DNA from: Bordetella genomosp. 5
Lineage (GTDB): Bacteria; Pseudomonadota; Gammaproteobacteria; Burkholderiales; Burkholderiaceae_B
Reading direction: 5' to 3'
DNA: 64,000 bases
Assembly (NCBI RefSeq): GCF_002261475.1
Contig: NZ_NEVN01000004.1
Span: forward strand, 682,001 to 746,000
Shown: positions 9,578-17,869 of the stretch, one piece after another
How the letters are laid out: each line of letters starts with the position of its first letter
Position numbering within the stretch: position 1 is the stretch's first letter
Position numbers and translations under genes: made by a program
Notes under the pieces: generated by a model
What the model was told of the DNA's origin: nothing
Database searches by the model: none
The model's input: only the letters and a program-made list of their open reading frames with translations

Positions 9578-11323
9578 ATGAAAGTGCGGGTGATGCAGTT
9601 CCGCGTGCGCGCCATGGTGGCCGCGATCGCGCTCATCGGTTCCTCGGCCGCCTGGGCCGGCGAGCCCGAGGCGCAGAAGTGGGTGGACAGCGAGTTCCAG
9701 CCCTCCAGCCTTTCCAAGGACAAGCAACTGGCCGAGATGAAGTGGTTCATCGAGGCCGCCGCCAAGCTCAAGGCCAAGGGCGTGAACGAGATCAGCGTGG
9801 TGTCCGAGACCATCACCACGCACGAGTACGAGTCCAAGACGCTGGCGCGCGCCTTCACCGAGATCACCGGCATCAAGGTCACGCACGATCTGATCCAGGA
9901 GGGCGACGTCGTCGAGAAACTGCAGACCTCGATGCAGTCGGGCAAGTCGATCTACGACGGCTGGATTTCCGATTCCGACCTGATCGGCACGCATTACCGC
10001 TACGGCGCGATCCTGCCCTTGTCGGACTACATGGCCGGCGCGGGCAAGGAGTGGACCAACCCCGAACTCGACCTGAAGGATTTCATCGGCACCAAGTTCA
10101 CGACGGCGCCCGACGGCAAGCTCTACCAGCTGCCCGATCAGCAGTTCGCGAACGTGTACTGGTTCCGCGCGGACTGGTTTGCCCGCAAGGACCTGCAGGA
10201 GAAGTTCAAGGCCAAGTATGGCTACGACCTGGGCGTGCCCACGAATTGGTCGGCCTACGAAGACATCGCCGATTTCTTCACCAACGATGTGAAGGAGCTG
10301 GACGGCAAGAAGGTCTACGGCCACATGGACTACGGCAAGAAAGACCCGTCGCTGGGCTGGCGCTTCACCGATGCGTGGCTCTCGATGGCGGGCGCCGCCG
10401 ACAAAGGCCTGCCCAACGGCATGCCGGTCGACGAGTGGGGCATCCGCGTGGCCGACGACAAGTGCACGCCGGTGGGCGCGTCGGTGGCGCGCGGCGGCGC
10501 GACCAACAGCCCCGCGGCGGTCTATGCGCTCACCAAGTACATCGACTGGATGAAGAAGTACGCCCCGGCGCAGGCCATGGGCATGACGTTCTCGGAGTCG
10601 GGTCCGGTGCCGGCGCAAGGGCAGATCGCGCAGCAGATCTTCTGGTACACGGCATTCACGGCCGACATGACCAAGAAGGGCCTGCCCGTGGTCAACGCCG
10701 ACGGCACGCCGAAGTGGCGCATGGCGCCGTCGCCATACGGGCCGTACTGGAAGCAGGGCATGCAGAACGGCTACCAGGACGTGGGTTCCTGGACCTTCTT
10801 CAAATCGACCGATCCCAACCGGCTCGCGGCCGCCTGGCTCTACGCGCAGTTCTTGACGTCCAAGACCGTGTCGCTGAAGAAGTCGATCACCGGCCTCACC
10901 TTCATCCGCGACAGCGACATCAACAGCGAGTTTTTCACGAAGAATGCCGACAACTATGGCGGGCTGATCGAGTTCTACCGCAGCCCCGCGCGCGTGGCCT
11001 GGACGCCCACCGGCAACAACGTGCCCGACTATCCCAAGCTGGCGCAGCTGTGGTGGAAGAACGTGGCCACGGCCGTGACGGGCGAGAAGACGCCGCAGCA
11101 GGCCATGGACACGCTCGCCAACGAGATGGACCAGGTGATGGCCCGCCTGGAGCGTGCCGGCATGGCGCAATGCGCGCCCAAGCTCAACGCCCGAAGCGAT
11201 CCGGGCAAGTGGCTCTCGGATGAGCACGCCCCGTGGAAAAAGCTCGCCAACGAGAAGCCCAAGGGCGAGACGATTCCGTACGACAAGCTGCTGCAGGCCT
11301 GGAAGGAGGGCAAGGTGCGCTGA
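9578..11323 (+). CDS. glpV: Periplasmic glycerol-binding protein GlpV
   Basis: 581 aa, long for a solute-binding protein but usual for this family. The signal peptide covers roughly residues 1-27 with cleavage after AWA. The mature protein is a family 1-type extracellular solute-binding protein rich in aromatic residues (EYESKTLARAF, YQLPDQQFANVYWFRADWF, WTPTGNNVPDYP). GAGGAG stands upstream of the ATG at 9578. It is the last gene of the operon and is followed by a strong terminator. In rhizobia the orthologous system takes up glycerol. Confidence 0.88.
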   Translation: MKVRVMQFRVRAMVAAIALIGSSAAWAGEPEAQKWVDSEFQPSSLSKDKQLAEMKWFIEAAAKLKAKGVNEISVVSETITTHEYESKTLARAFTEITGIKVTHDLIQEGDVVEKLQTSMQSGKSIYDGWISDSDLIGTHYRYGAILPLSDYMAGAGKEWTNPELDLKDFIGTKFTTAPDGKLYQLPDQQFANVYWFRADWFARKDLQEKFKAKYGYDLGVPTNWSAYEDIADFFTNDVKELDGKKVYGHMDYGKKDPSLGWRFTDAWLSMAGAADKGLPNGMPVDEWGIRVADDKCTPVGASVARGGATNSPAAVYALTKYIDWMKKYAPAQAMGMTFSESGPVPAQGQIAQQIFWYTAFTADMTKKGLPVVNADGTPKWRMAPSPYGPYWKQGMQNGYQDVGSWTFFKSTDPNRLAAAWLYAQFLTSKTVSLKKSITGLTFIRDSDINSEFFTKNADNYGGLIEFYRSPARVAWTPTGNNVPDYPKLAQLWWKNVATAVTGEKTPQQAMDTLANEMDQVMARLERAGMAQCAPKLNARSDPGKWLSDEHAPWKKLANEKPKGETIPYDKLLQAWKEGKVR

Positions 11324-11387
11324 TCACGGCCGTACCGGACGGCGAGGGAGCTCCTGCACAAGCGGAGTGCCGTCCGGACGATGCGTG

Positions 11388-11417
11388 AACCGCCGCGTCT
11401 GACGCGGCGGTTTTTTT
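11388..11417 (+). terminator. Rho-independent terminator of the glp operon
   Basis: Stem AACCGCCGCG / CGCGGCGGTT with a 5-base loop, running into a tract of about seven T. It closes glpSTPQUV about 65 bases after the glpV stop. Confidence 0.9.
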
Positions 11418-11553
11418 ATTGCGGGCCCCAACCTCGAGCGAGCCTCGGGGTAAGCCGAGGGCGCGTGATTCGTCATGCCGTGTCCGTCGGCGTGCGCCTC
11501 TTGCCGTTCGCCGCGCGGTAGATCGGAAATGTCCGATTCCCGTTCCACCGGGC

Positions 11554-11581
11554 TTTACCAAGCCAAGGCGTGCGGTATAAA
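11554..11581 (+). promoter_or_regulatory. Promoter of the toxin-antitoxin operon
   Basis: TTTACC at 11554-11559 and TATAAA at 11576-11581 are spaced 16 bases. The predicted transcript would start about 12 bases before the toxin ATG. The -10 box lies inside a perfect palindrome described separately. Confidence 0.6.
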
Positions 11582-11590
11582 ATTTTATAC
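11575..11590. promoter_or_regulatory. Perfect 16-bp palindrome, probable autoregulatory operator
   Basis: GTATAAAATTTTATAC reads the same on both strands and covers the -10 element of the toxin-antitoxin promoter. Type II antitoxins with an HTH usually repress their own operon by binding such a site; the antitoxin at 11936 is the expected ligand. Confidence 0.7.
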
Positions 11591-11600
11591 ACATTGCGAC

Positions 11601-11939
11601 ATGGACAAAGCGATCTGCTGGGTGGGGTCCGCCTATGCGGACCTTATGGATTTTCCTGTTGAGTCGCGCCGCTTGGCGGGGTTTCAACTCAGCCGCGTTC
11701 AAGCGGGCCTCGACCCGGACGATTGGAAGCCGTTCGATGAGGTGGGGCCCGGTACACGCGAGATTCGCATCCGGGAGCCCGCGGGTGCATTTCGTGTGAT
11801 GTATATCGCCAAGTTCAAGGAGGCGATCTACGTGCTGCACTGCTTCCAGAAAAAGACGCCGGCAACAAGTTTGCACGACAAGCAAATCGCCCAGACGCGC
11901 TATCGCGCTCTCGCCAACGCACGAAAGGTCAGCCCATGA
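11601..11939 (+). CDS. higB: RelE/HigB-type toxin (phage Gp49-like)
   Basis: 112 aa. Family PF05973-type toxin, whose characterised members cut mRNA on the ribosome. The sequence contains the family landmarks CWVGSAYADLMDFP at the N-terminus, VGPGTREIRIREPAGAFRVM and the C-terminal YVLHCFQKKTPATS. The frame is open upstream, but the ATG at 11601 gives the conserved N-terminus and follows the promoter directly; no clear ribosome-binding site is visible, so the message may be nearly leaderless. The antitoxin overlaps by ATGA. Toxin before antitoxin is the usual HigBA order. The name is by family resemblance. Confidence 0.82.
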   Translation: MDKAICWVGSAYADLMDFPVESRRLAGFQLSRVQAGLDPDDWKPFDEVGPGTREIRIREPAGAFRVMYIAKFKEAIYVLHCFQKKTPATSLHDKQIAQTRYRALANARKVSP

Positions 11940-12271
11940 AGATCGATACCGAGATTCGTCACGTCACCAAGGCGGGCGCGAACGTGTTCCTGGACCTCGG
12001 GTTCCCTCCGGAGGAGGCGAGACGTTTGTATCTGGCTTCACAGAAGCAGATCAACGACACCAGGCAGCTCAAAGAAGAACTGATGAAGGAGTTGGCGTCG
12101 TGGATCGAGCGCCACCACTTGAAGCAGGCCGATGCCGCCGAGATTTTGATGGTGTCGCGGCCGAGGGTGTCGGACGTTGTGAATCGAAAAACGGCAAAGT
12201 TCACGCTCGACGCGCTGGTCGAGATGACGGGGCGCATCGGTAAATCCGTGCGATTGGTCGTCGGTCGCTGA
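11936..12271 (+). CDS. higA: XRE-family HTH antitoxin (HigA-like)
   Basis: 111 aa. C-terminal helix-turn-helix of the XRE/Cro type: LKQADAAEILMVSRPRVSDV followed by VNRKTAKFTLDALVEMTGRIG. This form, with an N-terminal helical arm that would bind the toxin, is the usual partner of Gp49-like toxins. It should neutralise HigB and repress the operon through the palindrome at 11575. Third-position base use is visibly less G/C-rich than in neighbouring genes, consistent with acquisition by transfer; no recombinase or IS element flanks the pair. Confidence 0.82.
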   Translation: MKIDTEIRHVTKAGANVFLDLGFPPEEARRLYLASQKQINDTRQLKEELMKELASWIERHHLKQADAAEILMVSRPRVSDVVNRKTAKFTLDALVEMTGRIGKSVRLVVGR

Positions 12272-12391
12272 ACGAAGTGCGCATCGCGGAAGCGACGCGA
12301 CGGGCGGGGATAATCGCGCCTTATCTGGCCAAGGGCTGGTCATGCCGCCCAAGGCCAGTAAGGAGCGGCAATGCGGCCCCCGCCCGGCTTT

Positions 12392-13561
12392 TCAATCCGC
12401 CGAGCCCGGCGTCGGGTATTCCGGCAAGGTGACGTCGGCGTGGCCGGGGCGGACCCAGCGGGCGCATTCCCGGGTGGCGTCGATGCAGCCGCCTTCGGCG
12501 TATACACCCTGCTGATCGCGGATGCGCACCATGCGCTCGAGAATGCGCGCGGTGGCGTCGGGGTCGGCGAGGGTCTCGGCGACGCGCGCTTCGACGATGT
12601 CTTCGTTGATGAAGAGCTTGCCGTTGGCGTCGTACTGCGCGCCGTGGCGCCAGTGGAAAATTTCGACGCACTTGCCGGTGAAGGTGAACGGCTTGTCGCG
12701 CTTCCAGAAATTATTGAAGAGCCCGTTGCCCAGGTAGAAGACCCACGAGCCTTCGTAGCCTTCGACGTTGGACGAGTGCTCGTCGGGGTTGCGGAACCAG
12801 AGCCGGTCGCCGGGCACATAGAAGCGCGGCGGCAGGGGCTGGGCCAGCGAGCCGTATTCACGCAGGAAGGCATCGTGGAAGCGGCCCGACATCACGGCGC
12901 GCGTTTCCCATTGGCGCTGCAGCCGCCGCGCCATCTCGGGGTTGGCGGCCTCGAGCTCCTGCGCGATGCCGAGCACGGTGACGTATTCGGTGGCGCGATA
13001 GCACGAGAAGGCGTAGAGCTCGCCGGAGGCTTCCGGCTGGGTGGCGCGCCGCAGCCCTTCGATGAGCGACTGGCCGGGCAGGATGGTGAAGCCGCGGGCT
13101 TCGTCGTAGGTCCAGTAGCCGGCCGGGCGCTCCGCCTGCTCGGTATCGAAGGCCAGCGCGGTCTTGCGGGCGGCCTGCACGGTATAGCGCCTGATGCGCA
13201 CGGCCGATTCGAGCTCGGCCACGTCGGGAAACACGAAAGCGACCGGGCAGGCCAGCATGGCGAGCACGATCTCGCGGTCGAGATCGGCTTCGACGGTGTC
13301 GGTGCGCAGCTTGAGCGCTTCGGCCAGACCCGTGGTGTCGCCGTCGGGCAGATAGCGCGAGGCGAAGGCGGGCATGGCCTGGATGCGCACGCCGGGGGCA
13401 CCGTCTTGCGGGGTGACGCTGACCCACGCGGCCAGATCGAGCGCGCGCACGAATTGGCCGGCTTGCTGCAGGGCCAGCGCGGCGCTCGCCGCATCGGCAC
13501 TGTCGATGCGGATGCCGCCGTGGTCGGCGCGCTCGGGCGTGGAAAGGAGGGGGGACGACAT
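12392..13561 (-). CDS. Protein resembling spore transglutaminase Tgl
   Basis: 389 aa. Residues about 100-200 resemble Bacillus Tgl (protein-glutamine gamma-glutamyltransferase): a helical stretch ELESAVRIRRYTVQAARKTA, a YWTYDEARGFTILPG turn and then LYAFSCYRATEYV, with Cys187 at the place of the Tgl nucleophile. A second matching block is PGDRLWFRNPD, then GYEGSWVFYLGNGLFNNFW. Compared from memory with B. subtilis Tgl, the Glu before the Cys is Ser186 here and the Glu of the second block is Ser272, so crosslinking activity is not assured. About 95 residues precede and 100 follow the similar region; there is no signal peptide. The ATG at 13561 has GGAG about 10 bases upstream. Neighbours give no functional hint. 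Confidence 0.6.
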   Translation of the reverse strand: MSSPLLSTPERADHGGIRIDSADAASAALALQQAGQFVRALDLAAWVSVTPQDGAPGVRIQAMPAFASRYLPDGDTTGLAEALKLRTDTVEADLDREIVLAMLACPVAFVFPDVAELESAVRIRRYTVQAARKTALAFDTEQAERPAGYWTYDEARGFTILPGQSLIEGLRRATQPEASGELYAFSCYRATEYVTVLGIAQELEAANPEMARRLQRQWETRAVMSGRFHDAFLREYGSLAQPLPPRFYVPGDRLWFRNPDEHSSNVEGYEGSWVFYLGNGLFNNFWKRDKPFTFTGKCVEIFHWRHGAQYDANGKLFINEDIVEARVAETLADPDATARILERMVRIRDQQGVYAEGGCIDATRECARWVRPGHADVTLPEYPTPGSAD

Positions 13562-13759
13562 CGGAAACGGCTCCAGGGCCCGGCGAGTGCCGGGCATCGA
13601 GCCGGCAGGGGGCGAGTCTCGCTCCCTCAGGTGCCGGCGCCTGGCCGGGAGCGTGGGCATCGTGCGCCCATCGCTATCATTGCCAATGCGTTGCTGCGGT
13701 GCAACTGGGGCAAGCCTGTGATGACAAACCGCCCCGGCTGTCGTCCGTTTTGGACGGGG

Positions 13760-14623
13760 TCAGGGCTGACGGGGAGGGATGTCGGGCGTCGCTGCGCCGG
13801 GCGTCGATGCGCCGGGCGTCGGTACGCCGGGCGTCGCCACGCCGGGCGTCGCCACGCCGGAGGTCGGCGCGGAGGGAGCGGCACTGCCAGGCGCTACCGC
13901 GCCGGGCGCCGTTGCGCCGGGCGTCGCCACGCCGGGCGTCGCTACGCCGGGCGCCGCCGGCGGGCGGCTATGCGCGTCGATCTCTTTCTGCATGGCACCC
14001 GCGGCCTCGGCGGCCGCCGGGCCCTGCGCTTCGGCGCGCGCCATCCAGGCGATCAGGGACGAGCGCATGGCTTCCTCGACCGACATCTGAATCGGCGTGA
14101 CCCATTCCTGCGGCACGAATACCGTATAGCCGCCGATCATGTAGCCCATGGGCAGATAGACGGCGACGCGCTCGCCCGGCAGGAAGCCCTCGGGCAGGCC
14201 GTCGGCGCCGCGGCGGGTGATCAGGCCCACCACCTCGAGCGGCTGGTTCGGCAGACGCAGCACCACCACCTGCTGGTTGGTGGTCTTGGCGGAAGGCGTG
14301 AAGTAGTCGGCAAAGCTCTTGAGCGAGGAATAGATGCTCTTGATCACCGGCAGATTGGTGAACGGCATCTCGAGGAAGGTCATGAAGCGCTGCACGCGCT
14401 CGAGCGAGACCAGATAGCCGATCGCGAGGATCGCAAGAATGCCCAGCATCAGGCCAAGGCCGGGAAAGTAGAAGTTGCCGATGAACGGGCGCAGGAACGC
14501 CAACGCGAACGACTCCGTCCAGGCCAGGAAAATGAACAGCAGATAGAGCGTGAGCGCGATCGGCAGGACCGTGATCAATCCACGGAAAAAGTAACGGGAA
14601 AGCTTGGACATCAATTTGGACAT
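13760..14623 (-). CDS. DUF502 membrane protein with pentapeptide-repeat tail
   Basis: 287 aa. Two N-terminal hydrophobic segments (about residues 12-34 and 51-73), then the DUF502 soluble part with RVQRFMTFLEMPFTNLPVIK, IYSSLKSFADYF and AVYLPMGYMIGGYTVFVP. The core function of DUF502 proteins is unknown. From about residue 220 the tail is unusual: some 13 units of the type ATPGV/APGA ending in PDIPPRQP, far longer than in typical members. The start at 14623 has GGAG upstream; a second in-frame ATG four codons on is also possible. Confidence 0.85.
   Translation of the reverse strand: MSKLMSKLSRYFFRGLITVLPIALTLYLLFIFLAWTESFALAFLRPFIGNFYFPGLGLMLGILAILAIGYLVSLERVQRFMTFLEMPFTNLPVIKSIYSSLKSFADYFTPSAKTTNQQVVVLRLPNQPLEVVGLITRRGADGLPEGFLPGERVAVYLPMGYMIGGYTVFVPQEWVTPIQMSVEEAMRSSLIAWMARAEAQGPAAAEAAGAMQKEIDAHSRPPAAPGVATPGVATPGATAPGAVAPGSAAPSAPTSGVATPGVATPGVPTPGASTPGAATPDIPPRQP
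13775..13965. repeat. 15-bp tandem repeat coding ATPGV units
   Basis: Degenerate 15-bp units such as GCCACGCCGGGCGTC (plus strand), near-perfect at both ends of the array and drifted in the middle. Read on the minus strand it codes the pentapeptide tail of the DUF502 protein. Unit length in codons keeps the frame through any gain or loss of copies. Confidence 0.85.
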
Positions 14624-14707
14624 GAATCGGGCTCCAGGGCCGCGCACGGGAGGCGGCGGCCGGGCCGCACGAGCGCGGCGAGGTCGGACACGGCAGAATG
14701 GTACAGA

Positions 14708-15085
14708 AAAAGCGCCCCCACGCTGCGCCTACGGCTTGCTGCCCCCCGAGGGGGCGCTTTTTATCTTGGGGCGGCCCGGCGATAAAAAAGTACCCCCACG
14801 CCGCGCCTTCGGCTTGCTGCCCCCCGAGGGGGCGTTTTTATCTTGGGGCGGCCCGGCGATAAAAAGCGCCCCCACGCTGCGCCTTCGGCTTGCTGCCCCC
14901 CAAGGGGGCGTTTTTATCTTGGGGCGGCCCGGCGATAAAAAGTACCCCCACGCTGCGCCTACGGCTTGCTGCCCCCCAAGGGGGCGTTTTTATCTTGGGG
15001 CGGCCCGGCGATAAAAAAGTACCCCCACGCCGCGCCTTCGGCTTGCTGCCCCCGGGGGGCTTGTTTGTCTTGGGCGACAATAAAG
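14708..15085. repeat. Array of five palindromic intergenic repeats, about 76 bp each
   Basis: Units begin near 14711, 14789, 14865, 14941 and 15018 (spacing 76-78). Each has two nested palindromes. The first is a G/C hairpin flanked by GCCCCC and GGGGGC around CACGCTGCGCCTTCGGCTTG. The second is TTTTTATC and GATAAAAA around TTGGGGCGGCCCGGC. The fifth unit is decayed in its second half. The array fills the gap between the DUF502 gene and the GST gene. Two inverted-orientation copies of the G/C half recur at 37.7 kb, so this is a dispersed REP/BIME-like family. Confidence 0.88.
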
Positions 15086-15159
15086 CGGCAGCTGTCAGGG
15101 TCGGGAAGCCGCGAGCGGGATTCCGGCAGGCTGCCGCCGTGTTGTTCTAGAGGTTATTC

Positions 15160-15822
15160 GTGCTGCCCATCCTGTATTCGTTCCGTCGTTGTCCTTACGC
15201 CATGCGGGCGCGCATGGCGTTGTTGATCGCGGGCCAGCGCTGCGAGTTGCGCGAGGTGGTGCTGCGCGACAAACCGCCCGCGCTGCTGGCCGCGTCGCCC
15301 AAGGCGACGGTGCCGGTGCTGGTACTGCCCGGCGGCCACGTATTGGAACAGAGTCTGGACATCATGCACTGGGCGCTGGGCCGGCACGACCCCGAAGGCT
15401 GGCTCGAAGGCGGCGCGGGCGCGGACTGGATCGCGCGCTGCGACGGCGACTTCAAGCATCACCTCGACCGCTATAAGTATGCCGGACGCTACCCGGGCGC
15501 CGACGCCACCGTACACCGGGAGCAGGCCGCGGCCCTGGTGCGAGACATCGACGCCGCGCTGCGGGTGGCGCCCTGGCTGGGCGGCGCCCGGCCGCGTCTG
15601 GCCGACTTCGCCGTGATGCCGTTCGTGCGGCAGTATGCCCATACCGACCGTGACTGGTTCGACGCTCAGCCCTGGTCCGCCGCCATCGCCTGGCTGGACG
15701 CGCTCACGCAGGCGCCGCTGTTCGAGGCCGCGCTGCGCAAGTTCGACGCCTGGCGCGAGGGTGCGGCGCCGGCGCACCTGGAGGGGTTCAGCGGTCCGTC
15801 GGTAGATAGAGCGACTCCTTGA
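15160..15822 (+). CDS. Glutathione S-transferase family protein
   Basis: 220 aa. N-terminal thioredoxin-like domain with the active-site type motif CPYA (Cys11) and the cis-proline loop ATVPVLVLPGG, then an all-helical C-terminal domain with RPRLADFAVMPFVRQYA. It resembles the small GST/glutaredoxin-2-like group. The start is a GTG at 15160 preceded by AGAGG. Its last 35 bases overlap the convergent Lrp gene. Confidence 0.82.
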   Translation: MLPILYSFRRCPYAMRARMALLIAGQRCELREVVLRDKPPALLAASPKATVPVLVLPGGHVLEQSLDIMHWALGRHDPEGWLEGGAGADWIARCDGDFKHHLDRYKYAGRYPGADATVHREQAAALVRDIDAALRVAPWLGGARPRLADFAVMPFVRQYAHTDRDWFDAQPWSAAIAWLDALTQAPLFEAALRKFDAWREGAAPAHLEGFSGPSVDRATP

Positions 15823-16261
15823 TTTCTTCCATCACCACGTAGCTGTGGGACTCGGCCGAGGCTGGCAGGCGCTTGAGGATCTCGCCCAGCAGGCGCCGGT
15901 ATTCGTTCATTTCCGAAAGCCTGGCCTTCACCAGATAGTCGAAATCGCCCGAGACCAGATGGCATTCCATCACTTCGGGCACGTACATCAGCTCTTGCTT
16001 GACCTTGTCGAACACGTCGCCCGACTTGGCCGAGAGCCGGATTTCGAGGAAGACCAGCAGCGTCTTGCCCAGGGCCGCCGGGTTGATGCGCGCATGGTAG
16101 CCGGTGATCACGCCCTCGCGTTCCAGGCGCTTGACGCGCTCGGAGCAGGGCGTGGCCGACAGGCTCACGCGGTCGGCTAATTCGGTGATCGAAATCCGGC
16201 CTTCGCGCTGCAGGATTTCGAGGATTTTGCGGTCGGTACGGTCGAGCTCGCGCATTTTCAC
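15788..16261 (-). CDS. lrp: Lrp/AsnC-family transcriptional regulator
   Basis: 157 aa, full length. N-terminal winged helix (LDRTDRKILEILQREGRIS, then LSATPCSERVKRLEREGVI) and C-terminal RAM ligand-binding domain (LVSGDFDYLVKARLSEMNEY). In many proteobacteria a Lrp-type gene is divergent from dadA and activates or represses it in response to alanine or leucine; the 132-base gap to dadA here fits that. A second ATG two codons in is also possible. The 3' end overlaps the GST gene. Confidence 0.88.
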   Translation of the reverse strand: MKMRELDRTDRKILEILQREGRISITELADRVSLSATPCSERVKRLEREGVITGYHARINPAALGKTLLVFLEIRLSAKSGDVFDKVKQELMYVPEVMECHLVSGDFDYLVKARLSEMNEYRRLLGEILKRLPASAESHSYVVMEEIKESLYLPTDR

Positions 16262-16393
16262 TTTGGGACGGCGGAAAAGCCGGAGTCGGCAGGATTAAAT
16301 CGGGTTGGCTGGGCCAATTTTAGTGGTTTTCCCTGGCATATGACTCCTAGACTACAAGAATTCACGTAAACGCAATAACGAGCGAGACCTCTC

Positions 16394-17692
16394 ATGCACG
16401 TCATCGTCCTGGGCAGCGGCGTCATCGGCATCACCACCGCCTATTATCTGGCTCGCCAGGGGGCGAGCGTCACGGTCATCGACCGCCAGGGCGGTCCGGC
16501 CGACGAGACCAGTTATGCCAATGCGGGTCAGGTGTCGCCGGGCTACTCCACGCCCTGGGCCGCGCCCGGCATCCCGACGAAGGCCTTCAAGTGGCTGTTC
16601 CAGAAGCATGCGCCGCTTGCATTGCGTCCCGATGGCACCCTGTTCCAGTGGCGCTGGCTCGCTGCGATGCTGGCCAACTGCTCGGCCGACCGCTACTCGG
16701 TCAATAAAGAGCGCATGCTGCGCCTGGCCGAGTACAGCCGGGATTGCCTGCGCAGCCTGCGCGCCGACACCGGTATCCAGTACGAGCAGCGCACGCAAGG
16801 CACGCTGCAGTTGTTCCGTACCGAAAAGCAGATGGAAGCGGCGCGACGCGACATCGCGGTGCTCGAAGAAGTGGGTGTGCCTTACGAGCTGCTCGACGCC
16901 AACCGGCTGCCGGTGGCCGAACCGGCGCTGGCGCGCTCGCTGCACAAGCTGGCCGGCGGCCTGCGCCTGCCCAACGACGAAACCGGTGACTGCCGCCGCT
17001 TCACGCTCGCGCTGGCCGACATCGCCCGCTCGCTCGGTGTGCAGTTCCGCTTCAACACGCCCGTCAAGGGCCTGCTGCGCCAGAAGAACCGCATCACCGG
17101 CGTGCGTCTGGCCAACGACGAAGTCCTCACCGCGGACTGCTACGTGACGGCGTTCGGCAGCTACAGCCGTGGTTTTCTCGAGCCGCTCGGCCTCGACCTG
17201 CCGGTGTACCCGGTCAAGGGCTACTCGCTCACGATTCCGCTCACCGACGAATCGGCCGCGCCGGTCTCCACCGTGCTCGACGAAACCTACAAGGTCGCGG
17301 TCACGCGCTTCGATCAGCGGATCCGGGTGGGCGGCATGGCCGAGATCTCCGGCTTCGACCTGCGCCTCAAGCCCGCGCGCCGCGCCACGCTCGAGTTGGT
17401 CGTCAACGATCTCTATCCCGATTCCGGCGACGTAGCCCGTGCCGAGTTCTGGACCGGCCTGCGGCCCATGACGCCCGACAGCACGCCGATCGTGGGCGCC
17501 ACGCGCTACGACAATCTGATCCTCAATACCGGTCATGGCACGCTGGGCTGGACCATGTCGTGCGGCTCGGGCAAGCTCACCGCCGACCTCGTGATGGGCC
17601 GTCAGCCGGGCATCCGCGCCGACGACCTCGCGCTCTCGCGTTACGGCAAGGAGCGCGCCGCGCCGCGCGCGCTGGTGGCCGGTCCGGCCTGA
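16394..17692 (+). CDS. dadA: D-amino acid dehydrogenase small subunit
   Basis: 432 aa. FAD-dependent membrane-associated enzyme that oxidises D-amino acids, chiefly D-alanine, to 2-oxo acids. Visible features are the dinucleotide motif [20 protein letters not shown] at the very start, [34 protein letters not shown] and near the C-terminus [17 protein letters not shown] with [16 protein letters not shown]. Length matches E. coli DadA. Divergent lrp probably controls it. No alanine racemase (dadX) follows; instead a terminator-like hairpin stands about 20 bases downstream. Confidence 0.94.
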   Translation: MHVIVLGSGVIGITTAYYLARQGASVTVIDRQGGPADETSYANAGQVSPGYSTPWAAPGIPTKAFKWLFQKHAPLALRPDGTLFQWRWLAAMLANCSADRYSVNKERMLRLAEYSRDCLRSLRADTGIQYEQRTQGTLQLFRTEKQMEAARRDIAVLEEVGVPYELLDANRLPVAEPALARSLHKLAGGLRLPNDETGDCRRFTLALADIARSLGVQFRFNTPVKGLLRQKNRITGVRLANDEVLTADCYVTAFGSYSRGFLEPLGLDLPVYPVKGYSLTIPLTDESAAPVSTVLDETYKVAVTRFDQRIRVGGMAEISGFDLRLKPARRATLELVVNDLYPDSGDVARAEFWTGLRPMTPDSTPIVGATRYDNLILNTGHGTLGWTMSCGSGKLTADLVMGRQPGIRADDLALSRYGKERAAPRALVAGPA

Positions 17693-17710
17693 TCGCCGCA
17701 GCGTCTCGCG

Positions 17711-17745
17711 CAGCGCCCGCCGCCTCCCGGCCGCGGGCGCTGTTT
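17711..17745 (+). terminator. Probable terminator after dadA
   Basis: CAGCGCCCG (17711-17719) pairs with CGGGCGCTG (17734-17742) and is followed by TTTCATT. The stem is strong; the T tract is short. Confidence 0.65.
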
Positions 17746-17869
17746 CATTGCGGCGCGCCGCTTCCGCGCCTCCCTTGCCAAGCCCCGGCCCGGGCGAAAG
17801 CCGGGCAGGCCGGCCGCCGCGTGCGCCTATGCCACAATCGCACCAAACCGGGTACTTCTGAGGTCCGCC

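Noticed and set aside
11529..11600. Earlier start codon for the HigB-like toxin (ATG at 11529)
   Set aside because: It would add residues not seen in the family and would lie upstream of the predicted promoter's -10 box.
12371..14785. An 804-codon open frame on the plus strand across the Tgl-like and DUF502 genes
   Set aside because: It is antisense to two genes with recognisable domains, is rich in Gly/Arg/His as expected from G/C-rich shadow frames, and has no ribosome-binding site or family resemblance.
14708..15085. CRISPR array
   Set aside because: Spacing is regular, but the whole unit is conserved, including what would be spacers; units are palindromic throughout and no cas genes are present.
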